Made by a program: the position numbers and the translations under genes. From Polyporus tsugae (Eukaryota > Basidiomycota > Agaricomycetes > Polyporales > Polyporaceae), in NCBI GenBank assembly GCA_024305745.1, contig JAHRBS010000005.1, positions 868,001 to 932,000 on the forward strand: 64,000 nucleotides of DNA, written 5' to 3'. Below the pieces are notes generated by a model. The model had not been told where the DNA came from. It did no database searches and saw only the letters and a list, made by a program, of their open reading frames with translations. Within the stretch, counting starts at the first letter, position 1, and each line of letters begins with the position of its first letter. Below, one piece after another: positions 44,043 to 55,436 of the stretch.

Positions 44043-46187
44043 CGTCGATGGGCGCAAGCGGAGAAGCGATGTCGATGAGACCCAATAGTGCTAAGAAATG
44101 ATGGAGAGAGAGAAAGAGAGACTCAAAGAGAGGCAGAACGCGCGAGCGCGCTTGCCAATGCCAGTCGGAGCTTACTTACTTAGATACGTACGCGGGCCAG
44201 ATGTGGCAACCGCGACTCACGCCGCAACCACTAGCACTATGCAACCTTTTTCACCTCGCACATATTGTTACGCTTATGTTGGTGGTACACGGTGGTGATC
44301 GATGGGGAGTGGTCGCGGAGGGAGTCGCCATGCAGCTGTGCCAAAAAAACAGTCACCGTGACGCTTGAAGGATACTAGTACTAGTGACGGATGTTCACAG
44401 ACAAGCAGCACACGCTATCATGACGCCAATTGCAACACAGGAAGGCCTGTTTTTTGGGAGCGTGCGGACGCGGGCTTTGACCAATTACTTATTCCCTCCC
44501 ACAAATATGTGTGAGAGCGAGGAGGCTAAGTATGTAAGTCGGCAGTCGCTTTTTCGAGGTTAGCCACCAAGTTGGGCCTTCAAAGCTTCAAAGCTTCAAG
44601 CTTCACCGGTCACCCTGCAACTGCATGGGCACCAATAATGGGAGGGCTCGCCAGGGCTCGCCGCTTGTGGATCGTCGCTTCCATAGATCACCCCGGTGCG
44701 GATTCACAGCAATCATCCGCCTCTCGTCCTCGTCCTCAACCACCATCAAAGCGTCCAACGTTGTAACAACACCTTGACAACACCAAGGTCCTTTGCAATC
44801 AAACGTCTCGGATGATGGGCGAAACATTTGCACCTGCGCAGCAAGCAACCCCACAAAGTTTGAACACCGCCAGGCCGGCTTGGACTCAGCTCGACTCGGC
44901 GCGTAACCATGTCTTGATTGTGGCTTCGACAGTCCGAGTACTGCAGTACGTCGGTCTGTTTGTAACTCCAGGATCTCCCCCTCGGAAGCAACGGTCTGAC
45001 GGACTTTGACAGTTTGTCGAAGACGGCACATCGTTGCGGCCACAGGCACGGCGAGAACGGTACTGTACGCGATGATGATGACTTCTCGCTGTCGGCGTCA
45101 TCGTGTGATGTCCGCCTGATGTGCACCATGTGCAACTGATTCCTGTTTCTTGCGACAAATCCGGCGGTCCCTGGCCATAATTAATATCCCCGTTCCCCGA
45201 TGTCGACGCCCCAGCTGCACCGTGCTCATCTCATTCGCTTCTACGACCTTCGAGGACACCTCCAAGTCCGCCCGCTCGCCCCAGCTGCTCTGTAGCGCAC
45301 AAGAGCCTCTTTAACTGTGAGTCTCATCCCTCTGTTCTCTCCTCTTCGACGTCTCCGAGGTTGCGTGGAAGGGGCTTGCTTGGTGTGCATGGGTGGAGGG
45401 TTGGCGGTCTTGGAATTGGAACGGGCGTACGCGGGTGCGTTATCGATTCATGTCGATTGCAAACCGCTATGGTTTGCTACCGCCAGGCATCCCAAACGAG
45501 TATATACCAGAACGGTGGAGGTGGAACTCGTCCGGAATACCGAGGTCCCTCTATTTTGCGATCGGCTGGGTTTCACTTCCCCCGTTCTGGTCACGACTCA
45601 TCTCAAACGCTAAGCTTCCCCCGCACTGCTTCTCCGATGATACGGCCCGGTGAAATCGCCGGGGCGCTCATGGTCGGAATGGGACTCTTCCACCTGGCGA
45701 GTTTGTCTGTCGTCCACATTCAGACTGTGGCACAGGATGCGGGACAGGGGTGTAATCCAAACCCGAGTACGGAGACGCCTGTCACGCATCGCAGACATGC
45801 GCGCCGTTCCGAAGATTGGATAAAGTTACGGACAGTATCCCTGTTCCTGTCATGGCCCCGGCCACCCATACGCCGAAGCACTGGAAGCCCGTATATCTAT
45901 CTCCCCGACGGCGACCATCCGCATGCTTCCCTGCTCCCTGCGTGGTAGGCTCCGCAACCTTTCCTTCTTCCCTTCAGTTGTGGCGGGACGCTAGGTGAGC
46001 GGAGCGCTGTGCCCTCCCTCCGTATCAGCCGCAGTACGAGATTCGCATTCCCCCCTTGTGCGAGTCTCACAATATGCTCCAAGTGCCCTCGGTTCCAGAG
46101 CTCGACGCTACATACCAGTCGCTGACAGCATTGCTTTTCTAGTAATATCTTTCGTACTGCACTGATTGTTTATAATATTTCCGCAAC
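44043..46187. other. Divergent intergenic region, no gene seen
   Basis: About 2.1 kb. No frame with recognisable content. Around 45.2-46.1 kb there are pyrimidine-rich patches and possible donor/acceptor pairs, so part of it may be spliced 5' leader of the seven-helix protein gene that starts at 46188. Confidence 0.45.
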
Positions 46188-48194
46188 ATGTCCCACAGCA
46201 CCCCGGAAACCTACCTCGTATGGTCATTAGTGGCCGTCCTGGTGCGTGCCCCGACATTTCTCTCTTCTGCGAACACGGAGATCTGACCATCGGGCTCGCA
46301 GCTAGGGATGTTCCTCGTGTTCCACCTGTGGAAGTTTGACCGGTTCAAATGTCTCAAGTGAGTCTCCTCGCCACAGCGCACACGGCACCGGGACCAATCC
46401 GCTTGCGTAGGTGGAACAACGGTCCTTACTCTGGGGCCTTCAAGCGGCTCATGACAGTACGTCGATTACACAGCTCCCAAGACGATCTAACTCAATGACT
46501 ACCTTCCCCCGCAGTATACATACCTGCTCACCGTACCAGGCATGGTGTCATATTCCATCGGGTTCGCGGTCATCAAGTATAAGGAGGGCTTAGTGATGCT
46601 TCCAATTTACGGCAGTGCGTGACTCGTCCCATGTGGTGCTCTCAACTGGCCTCGTCTCACGCGCCCCCCAGTCGTTCCCACACCGTGGGAGTTCTGGACA
46701 CCAGCGCACAAGGCCTCCATCTTCCCGCTCTATCTGGTTTTCACGATATCATGGTCGTTCGAAATGTACGTCGGCAGCATCTCACATACGCGATGGGGGG
46801 CTGACGATCGACGGACCGGGGCGCCACAGGGTAACGCACCTGGAAGAGCTCTGTTTTTGGCTCTTCCTCGTCAACTCCGGCTCGGTACAGCAGGACTGGT
46901 TCCGAAGCTTGTACTTCAGAACTTGGATCGTCGGCTCGATCGTCGCAATCACGTACATGCCGCTTGTTACCATCTTGACGCGGGAGGACCCCCTCACGGT
47001 GCGTGCGCAGATCTGATGCCTTTGGGGTTTGGAAGCTGATATGTTGTGGCGACGTAGTGCGAAGCCTACACCTTCCTCGCGGGCAGCTTAGGCAGCTTGT
47101 CGCTGACCCTTTGGTTTATGCCGATCCTGTGGACGTTCCCTGCATTCATTGACAACTTGGTGAGCCGCGCGGCGCTGTGGTTGGCGGCGTTGTTGCTGAT
47201 GCGTTCACATAGAAACGGTGTGGCGTCGATAGTCGTACTGTCGTCCGCCTGACGACGTTCCACGAGCTGAACGTACGCGACGCTTGATCTTTGAATAGTG
47301 TAGACTACATTCTGACACGGGATCCTCTAGTGCATTCGGGTGGTATTCCGCTTCATGTTCGTGGTCCCCCTACTTGTCCTCTCAGTGGATGGCGTGCGAC
47401 CTCATCAACACATCAACGAGAGCACGTAAGTCCAGCCCAGCTCGCCGCTGCAATCCGTCTGCTCACGCTTCCCCACAGCTTCTGGACAGAATTCCTTACT
47501 TCTATCTCGGGAATTGGCTGCGCCGTTTCCTCTGCAATTACGCTCGTTGTAGGTCTCCCCCCCATCCCTCATCCCGACGCCGCCTGTCTAACAACGATAC
47601 AGATCTTCTTCCCCCGCAACGTCGAAGGCGAAGCCCAATCCCGCCACGCCACGCGCGAAAAGTCGCGCTCCCGCGCGGCCCGCGAGGAGTACTCGCGCTT
47701 CTCTGAGATCGACTCCTACCTCCCCGCAAGCCCGTCCGCGCAGAAGCGCCTCAGCTTGGCTAGCCACGTGCCGCGCGAGCGCGATCCCGAGTACCCGCCG
47801 ACGCTCTGCGAGGACCGCCCCTACACCCCCGTGAAAAGCATACCCCTCGGCGACGCCCAAAGCCAGTCGCGGAGCCAGAGCCCGGGGGCGGCGTTCATGC
47901 CGAACCGGCGCGTCGCGTCGGGCCTCGTGCTGCAGGGCCGCGTCGTGGACCCGACGCCCGCGGCCGTGCCCACACGGCTGACGGAGCGCGCGCTCGCGGC
48001 CCACGACGAGAGCATGAGCAACGTGCATCCCTTCTTGCACAACTTCACTTCTCCGATCGGTGCGTGTTCCTGTTTGTTTGTGCGGTACGGTGGTGGGGCA
48101 CAGTAGTTGACGATCCTGTTGCGCAGATATCATGGACGGCCCGCCAAAGCAGTGGTATGTGAAGCGGCAGCGCGCGGCGCTCGCCGCCGTATGA
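46188..48194 (+). CDS. Seven-helix membrane protein, unknown function (456 aa)
   Basis: Twelve exons join in phase: 46188-46241, 46302-46357, 46411-46456, 46515-46614, 46672-46765, 46830-46998, 47058-47159, 47213-47272, 47331-47425, 47479-47548, 47603-48059 and 48127-48194. About seven hydrophobic helices span residues 10-285: LVWSLVAVLLGMFLVFHLW, YTYLLTVPGMVSYSIGFAV, IFPLYLVFTISW, IVGSIVAITYMPLVTIL, LSLTLWFMPILWTFPAFI, FRFMFVVPLLVLSV and FLTSISGIGCAVSSAITLV. The last 165 residues are a Ser/Arg/Pro-rich tail, presumably cytosolic. The topology resembles a G-protein-coupled receptor or a fungal 7TM transporter, but no motif of either is clear. The consistent phase over eleven introns makes the model strong. 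Confidence 0.8.
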
Positions 48195-48421
48195 CCGCAG
48201 TGTTTGTTCCGCTCCCTATGCTTGCTTACTGTAGGTGGCGCTCTCGCGCCTCCGTCGAGGACAGAAGTAGACCGTCTGTGTATGATCACGTTTTACTTAT
48301 TGGATACTTATCTGCGGGTATACCCGTAGTAATGCGACATGTTTCGGTGCCGCGCTCGTCGTCCCGGAGACACGTTCGAGTTTGAGCACAAGTGGATGAT
48401 ACGCGCAAGACAGATGCTACC

Positions 48422-50529
48422 TTACGATTGGACTTTCCAGAACCACGCGTCGCCGACCCCCTTCACACTCCCGCCCCATCGCCTCTCCCGCGCCGCGGCG
48501 GCCTGCTCGTCCGTCACTAACGCGAAGCCCACAACTTCCCCGTCCTCGACTACGAACTCCACGCGGCCCACCGATATCTGCGAGTCGTAGAACTCGAACG
48601 GGGTCGTGTCCCTGCCAAAGCCCTGCGGGAAGAGGCGCGGGAGTGTGAGCGCGAACGAGCTGCTGGCGCTGTGACGGAGCCGGACATGGCTCGACCACAC
48701 CCGCGGCCATGCTGCGAAGAGGCTGGGCGGAGAAGATGACCGCGCCGACTCCTCGATAGGCGCGAAGTCCGCGAGGACACGAGCGCAGTAGGCACTGGGG
48801 GACGCGCTCGTCGGGGCGCAGAATGTGATGTTGCCGTACGCGCCGAGTGGGTCTGCGTATGTGCCGGCGTAGGCTTCCAGGTCGAGCGGAAGCGGCTCGT
48901 GCTCCCCAGTGTGTAATTGTTGATCTGGTGGTGTTCCTGTTTTGCTTTTGAGTGGGGTGGGCATGTTGTGCGTTGGGCGGATCATAGAAAACGGACGACC
49001 GCAGCTTGTGCAAGAGCTGAAAGGGAACAACGTTCCTGGCTGCGGGAGATCCAACGCTTCATCAATAACTCTGAACAGGATTCTCATGTTGTCGTCCTGT
49101 TTCTCATCCATATTCGCAAGAAGCACGACTCCCAAGCTATCCTTGGGTAGGAAGGCGACGAGAGTCGAGAAACCGGGGATCGCGCCGAAATGCCACACGA
49201 CGTCGTGTCCTCTGTAAGACATGCGAAACCAGCCCATACCGTACCCCATGATGGACAGAGAGCCGGCCGCGACGCCGGTGACGATCGCCCGTGCAGTGGT
49301 CATCTCTCCGAAGACTGAGGGCGGGATGATCGTCGCGTTGGTCAAGGGATCAACTCCTTCATTGAGGAGGACTGCAAGCCATTTTGTCTGCAGGCACTTA
49401 TGAGCACAGAGAACGCAACGCGAAACAACTGTCCAGAGTTCACCATGTCTTCCGCGCTGGAGATAATGCCGCCCGCGCCGGCGAAAAGACCCGCCACTTC
49501 GTCGGAGAACCAGAAAGGAATACGTCGAACGCCTCGCGTCCATGTCTGGGTCAGCCGTCCGGTTTTCGCCGCTTCTGAAGGCGAGAATGTCGTAGAGGAC
49601 ATGTTCAGGGATGCGAAGATGCGTGAAGATACGAATGATTGGTAGGTCATGCCTGAGAGTTCCGAAACGATGTGTGCACCGACCATGTACAGCTACAATG
49701 AATATGTGAGGGATATTCAACGGGCACATTCAACAGACGGATCTGCACCTGGTTGTTGTACATCCATTGCTCGCGCAGCTCGTAAGCGGGCGAGAGATGC
49801 TTTAGTCGCTGAAGCACATCTGCGGTTGTGTCTCCTGGTTTGTACGAGTAGTCGTGCCTGCAACCAACCCTAGCATTACTACATCTTACATACTATCGCA
49901 TCAAGGACGGCACTTACCTGGGTAAACCAGAGAGGTGAGAGAACGCATCGCGTAAGGTAAGGCTCCTTTCCGCCCACTCATCTTGATGGCCCCACTCGCT
50001 CGGGAGTAAATCCCGAACCTTCGTGTCCCAATCGAATCGCGACAGCCCAGACGGGAGGGGTGTTACGTTACGCCCCCCGGCGAAGTCGTCCATGAGGAAT
50101 CCGACCGCAGTGACAAGGAATGCCTTTGAGCACGACGCCATTGCGAAGAGTGCCTGTGTGATACATATCGCGATCGCTAGGTCAGCCAGCGAAGTTGGCA
50201 GAGGGAGGATAAAGCCGAACCTTCGGACTCAAGTCGTTCCCATCGCCTTCCTCCGTCTCCCTTCCCCAGGCTGCTAGTTCGATAACGGGCTGACGGCTCG
50301 AGTTGAGACGCACGACCCCCATAGATAAACCTGGAATGCTCGACTTGAGGAGTGTATCTTCGACGAAAGCGGAGACTGCGGGGGTGATTACTTTGGGCCA
50401 GGATGCCAGTGGTGGACTTGGCACGACGAAGGTCGCTTGGTCCCCTGATGAATCCGGGGCCGTTGCAGTCGAAATGACTATCCCCGCCGCGAAGTAAGTG
50501 AGCCATGTCGCGGCCACAGATACCTTCAT
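48422..50529 (-). CDS. Secreted beta-lactamase-family (class C-like) protein, 622 aa
   Basis: Exons 50529-50221, 50153-49918, 49857-49749, 49692-49444 and 49387-48422 join in phase. A signal-peptide-like start (VAATWLTYFAAGIVISTATA) is followed by the serine beta-lactamase/penicillin-binding fold: SxxK as FAMASCSKAF, YxN as YNN, and the third motif as HFGAIPGFS. All three active-site motifs are present, so a hydrolase (esterase or peptidase-like) is likely. In fungi such proteins can act on lactams, esters or secondary metabolites. The last 200 residues form an extra lipocalin-like or low-complexity C-terminal domain (YAGTYADPLGAYGNITF onward), as in other fungal members. Confidence 0.85.
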
Positions 50530-51967
50530 ACTGGACTGAATGGGCTAATGGGATGTGGGAGCGCAGTCAGAGCAACCGGCGACACACGGTGTTACGACAC
50601 ACCGAATGGCGCTGCGTCTTCGTAAGTCTGGACATTACATAATGCCCCCGGTGTTATGTTGCTGCAGAGAACCGCGCTCCGAACACTTCGGAGTATTGTC
50701 CACTCGCGGCAAAGATGTTAAAATTGCGAGCCTTTAGGGCATTCAGCAGCACAGAAGATTTGAATGATGCTGGCTGACTGGCTCGAGGACCAGCATATCG
50801 TGAATCAGTATTATGGTCCCAAGATACTTCAAGAACGCACATTAGTCCACCAAAAACCGAGGTATCTATAGCTCCAGGCTCGTCAAGGCAGCCGTCATGG
50901 AAGCAAGATGTCCAGGAGACACAGCTGCCAGCATACCTCAAACAAACAACAGATTTAGCACACATTTGAAGCAGTAGAAATGAAGAGTGCAAAACAAAAT
51001 GTATTTGTCCACAACACAAGTGTACGCTACGAGAAAATCCATCAGACATACGCCCAACTCGCTGGTTCACCGCAGTACATCTCCGAAGAGACGCACCGAC
51101 GATGGACCAAACGTCCTCGAGACCGCACAAGGCGGCCATGTTCTCGGTTATACGAGCGGGCGCGGGTGTCATCGACTGGATTTGAAGGATGTGGCATGTG
51201 TAAACATGCGAGACTCGAGTTAGTACCTATAAAATAGATCCTAGCTGAGTATGTTCTGAAGAAACGCCAAACGCAGGCAGCGAACTTTTATAGGCCGTGA
51301 GTTTAGGGCCGGCTGATGCATCCTGGTCCGTGCGCCGCGACCCGATTTGGTGACGCCGAATACCAAACGCCGGGTGAAAGCTTTCAAATGTGAATATTAG
51401 CTCCTCGGACGCCGACACTGTGAGTACATACGGTGTTCTTATGCGACAAACCGATCAGAGTATGGGAACAGGGGTTTACGGCATAAAACAGATGGTATTG
51501 GTATTTGACGTATGTACAATTAGAGCTACAATTTCTACCGATACATAGGTGGTCATTGACTCTAAATCGACACACCTCGGACGCACGCTAGTTAGACAGC
51601 TGCGCGAAAAGTCATATAACAGTGCATCAAACATGATGTCGTGAGGTCGTGAAAGTCGTAATGCAAGACATATCTAGACTCCTACCGCACCCACCCAAAG
51701 GAATGTTTAGCAACAGGAGTGCACCGGGAGGGCACACCGGAGATTATAATCGATCAACCAGGAACTCTGCCACAACCAACCCAATTCCTCCTCCACCCGG
51801 CAGCCTGAATGACAGGTTCCAGGGGCAGCTCCATGCGCGAGGGGCCAGGCCCGCGTGTCTCGACCCACTCCCCCCAACCGCGCGTTATCCGCCTGGTCAG
51901 ACCTCAGGCCAGGGAAGGCTCAGTGGCCAGAACCATCCGCTACACCTTCTCGCCACTTCTCTAAAGC
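50530..51967. other. Intergenic, no supported gene
   Basis: About 1.4 kb. A minus-strand frame of 172 codons (51172-50654) is open but has no domain and odd Cys/Ser-rich composition. I do not call it. The segment includes the promoter of the beta-lactamase-family gene and the 3' flank of the next minus-strand gene. Confidence 0.45.
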
Positions 51968-54353
51968 CTATGGGGCATTAAACCGCCACTTCGCACCGTT
52001 ACCTCCGTACGGCTCGCCCAGCATGTTGTCGTCCCCGTCCTCGTCCACGCTGCGGAAGAAGAACGCGTTCTCGTCGTGCTGGGGCGCGGCGTCGCGCATC
52101 GTGCGGATCGCCCCGCGCACCCGCCTGATCTCCTCGCGCAGCGCATGGCAGCGCGTCCGCCCCTCCTGCCGCACCGCGCGCTCCTCGCGGCGACGGCGGC
52201 GTTCTTCGACGGCCTGGACGCGCGCACGGGTGTGCGCCCGCGTCAGCTCGGTCCGCAGGTCCAGCAGGCGCAGCTTCTCGTGCGAGACCTGCAGCGGAGA
52301 TGAACAAAGTGTGAGTGAGTGCTCGAGGTCTGCCCCTGGATCGCCATCGCGACGAAACTCGAGTAAGGGAGAGAGACGCACCGAGATCCTGCGCGCGATA
52401 TCCGTGAACTTGACCTGGTACGTCGCGAGCTTCTGCAAGACGCCCTCGAGCCGGTGGATGCGCGGGGGCCGGTCCTCGACGCGCCGCGCGAGCATGTGGA
52501 AGTGCTGCATGTTCCGCGAGAGCGAGTGCACGGCGTCACAGTGGTTTGTGTACCACGTCTGCCGCGCCTCCGAGCCGTCCATCACGAAGTCGCGCGGTGT
52601 GTCCTCCAGCGCGCGTTGGACCGTCGCGAACGCGCGCCGCAGGTCATCGCAGAGCGCCGCGATCGCGTCTGGGTCTCTGAGCAGGCCGCAGGAGCGGAGG
52701 GACTGATCAGGACGGACGGTCAGCAAGCAGGAAGCGACATGATAAGCGACGGCTTACCAGAGAAGCACGTGCGATGGTCTCGGAGCACTTCTCCGCCCAC
52801 AGCATGAGGCTCTCCGTGTCCAGCTCCCAGGTCAAGTCCGCGTGTTGAGGGTACACCGGCTGTTCTTCCTCTTCCGCAAAAGCAGGCTGTGGCGGGGGAG
52901 GGGGAAAGTGGTCCGCGAGCTCCGGAAGCGGGTTGCACCCCATCCTCGGCGGGGGCGGTGGCGTAGTATGGTGAGGGAGTCCTGGGGTCAGCTGTGACAG
53001 TTTCCCGAACACCGCTCCCGCCGCAGATCTGAGCGGTGTCACCGTGGCCGTGTTTGCGGAGGGAGTGTATGCCACGCATTTCGCAGACTTGGGCGTGCAG
53101 ACAGGCAAGAGCGGGCTGTCGAGTGCCCGGGAGACGGTGTGGCGCCAGGAGAGCATCTCGACGTACCATGTGTCCACAGTAGCATCCGTTGAGAGGTGCG
53201 TGTGCGCGTCGCTCATGTGGTTCTCGGAATATCCGGAAGGGAAGACGAGGGACGTCGGAGCAGTCGACATGGTAGCTTTGGCAGATGAGAGGGACGGGCC
53301 GGCAATGCGATCGGTTTCAGGCGACACAGACGGGGATTTGGCTTGTGTGTAATCGACGCTGGGGATAGCGGGAAGGCGGTCAAGATCGAACGAACACGAT
53401 GGACCAGAGCAAGTCGCAAGCGGAATATCGACAAACACGCCAGAGACGGAGGTGTGCTGCGGGTTGGCAGGTGCGAGAGCTGAAGCCGAGGGGGACGCAG
53501 CGGGTGTGAGGAGGGCTCTGCGACGCGTGGGCGGCGTGAGCGGCAGGGCGGCCGGAGCCAGGCGTCGCAGGCGCCGAGAGTACCGGGAACGCGATTGTGA
53601 TTGTGATTGCGGGTGGATATGTGCGTGCGCATGAGGATCGGGATACGGACGTGACTGTGGTCCTGGGCTGGGAGTCAGGCCGAGCACCAGGCCGAGCCCC
53701 GGTTTTCGGAAGCCGTCCTCGTACACCCGCTCGTCCATGTCCACCTCCATCCTAACTTCCGCATGAGCAACAGAGGGACCGGGATCTTGGCGGGGATGCG
53801 TGTCGTTCGCACCCCAGTATTGAAGGACCGTTGCGAGAGGGATTCGGGGGGCAGGAGCCGCGACCTTGAATGACAAGGTCGACTTGGGGGTCGGACGGAT
53901 GCGGAAGCGATAAGAGGAAAAGTGGGATCGCTGTGTCGACGTCAAAGGAGGGTGCATAGCGTATAGCGGCGGTGGAAGCGTGGTGCAAGAGTGATGGGAT
54001 GCGGGGATTGCGTGGATGTCGTTAACGGGAACGAAGGCATTCGATGCAGCGGGTTCTCCTCCTTCTGGGGGCTGTGCAGCGATTGCATGAGGATCACTGC
54101 CTATGCTGAGGAGATCCATGAGCCGGAGGGATGCATCACTTACCTCGCTGGGGGACGAGAAGGGGAAAGGTTTCTCCGAGAATGATATGGCGTCTAAGGG
54201 GGAGAGCAAGGGGATCGAAAGTGAAGGGCGTCGCTGGAGGAGCTCACAGTCCGAAAGGGAGAGCGAGTCGATGGTGGCGATGGGGGAAGGAGCGGAGGAG
54301 GGTGGAGTAAGAGGGAGAAAGTGGATCGGGTGCATGACGGCGAGGCCAGGCAT
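51968..54353 (-). CDS. Unknown Pro/Ser-rich protein with C-terminal coiled coil (745 aa)
   Basis: Exons 54353-52758, 52702-52382 and 52288-51968 join in phase. The second intron is 93 nt and in frame, so retaining it would add 31 residues. The first 500 residues are disordered: Pro/Ser/Thr-rich with a His-Ala and Gln-Ser tract (HAHAHIHPQSQSQSRSRYSRR). The last 240 are helical with charged heptads (RRRRREERAVRQEGRTRCHA) and a conserved-looking block LRDPDAIAALCDDLRRAF. No family recognised. The layout resembles fungal septation or polarity scaffolds, but that is only an impression. I chose the start MPGLAVMHPIHF over the far upstream ATG (54779), which would add a basic, low-quality leader. 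Confidence 0.65.
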
Positions 54354-55436
54354 GTTGCAAGCCGTCAGGTAGAGAGAACGGTCCGTGTACGGTGAGAAGG
54401 TAAGAAGCACGAGGCAAGGGAAAACAGAGAAAACTCGGGCTCCAGGCGCGCTCTGTGCGAAAAACTTGGTAGGAGCCGTGTACCCCGATCCTCTACAATA
54501 TAAGTCGCTTTGTGGGTCCGGGGTTGGTTCCTGTTTGTGCTCGGTGGCACTTACCCCCTGGAGAAAACAAAAGCACATCGTCAAGGAGGGTGTGGACGCA
54601 ACAGGCGAAAAAATGGAATACAAAAGACTGACGAGCGCATCAGGTTTCGGGCGAGCGTCTGACCTGCAAGTTTGCCGCAAGGTTCGACGAATTTGGGTAG
54701 TCTTGTCCTCGTGCAATCGATTGTATCCAGAAAGTCCTTGGAGAACGTTCTTATGCATCGGGCACGGTACTTCCGACACGTGGGATCCTTGTTGGTCGAG
54801 ACCAAGTTGTGTGCTGATCCTGCTTGGGACGAAGAATCATGGCAAGGCCATCTGGAACTCACATTCGCGGGAAGAGTTGCGGTAATAGCGTTTCCGCATC
54901 TCACCTTTCCCATTCATTGTCTCTGATGGAGACTGCGTGTCGAACTTGTGAACAAGACACAGTTCATAGATCGTACAATGCGCACTATTAGCTGGTGTCG
55001 CGGGGATTAGATCCCAACCGCTCACCTGTCGGAGGATACGACGGCTACACGATCCGGGATAGCGGTCACAACCACTCCCTGATGACCTCAAGACTTGCGA
55101 ATTCACCGACGGAGCCGATTGGTATTCCCAAGTCTTGACTTGTGCAGGAATCGGTAACCTAGCATGGCGCTCCGCCCATCTACATTCTGAGCGGGTTGCC
55201 ACAGCGCCGAAGACTTCCTTGACACGATTGTGCGGCAATGATTTCGTGCAATTATAAGTGACGAGCTAGAAGCTGGGTGGCATTGAATCCGATGATGGTG
55301 GTTGGAGTTGTGAAGGACAGAGTCGGAGACCTGTTCAAGTTCTGGCGGCAAGGGCGCCTGTGCGGCAGGTTGCCTTTCTCCCCTGCTACTGCGACCCCAC
55401 CCTTCTGCGAAACCCTTCCCTCATCTCCACTGCGGA
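54354..55436. other. Divergent promoter region between two long disordered proteins
   Basis: About 1.1 kb with only short frames. It presumably carries both promoters. No motif assigned. Confidence 0.45.

Noticed and set aside
50654..51172. 172-codon minus-strand ORF
   Set aside because: No domain, unusual composition and no adjoining exons. Open frames of this size occur by chance at this GC content.
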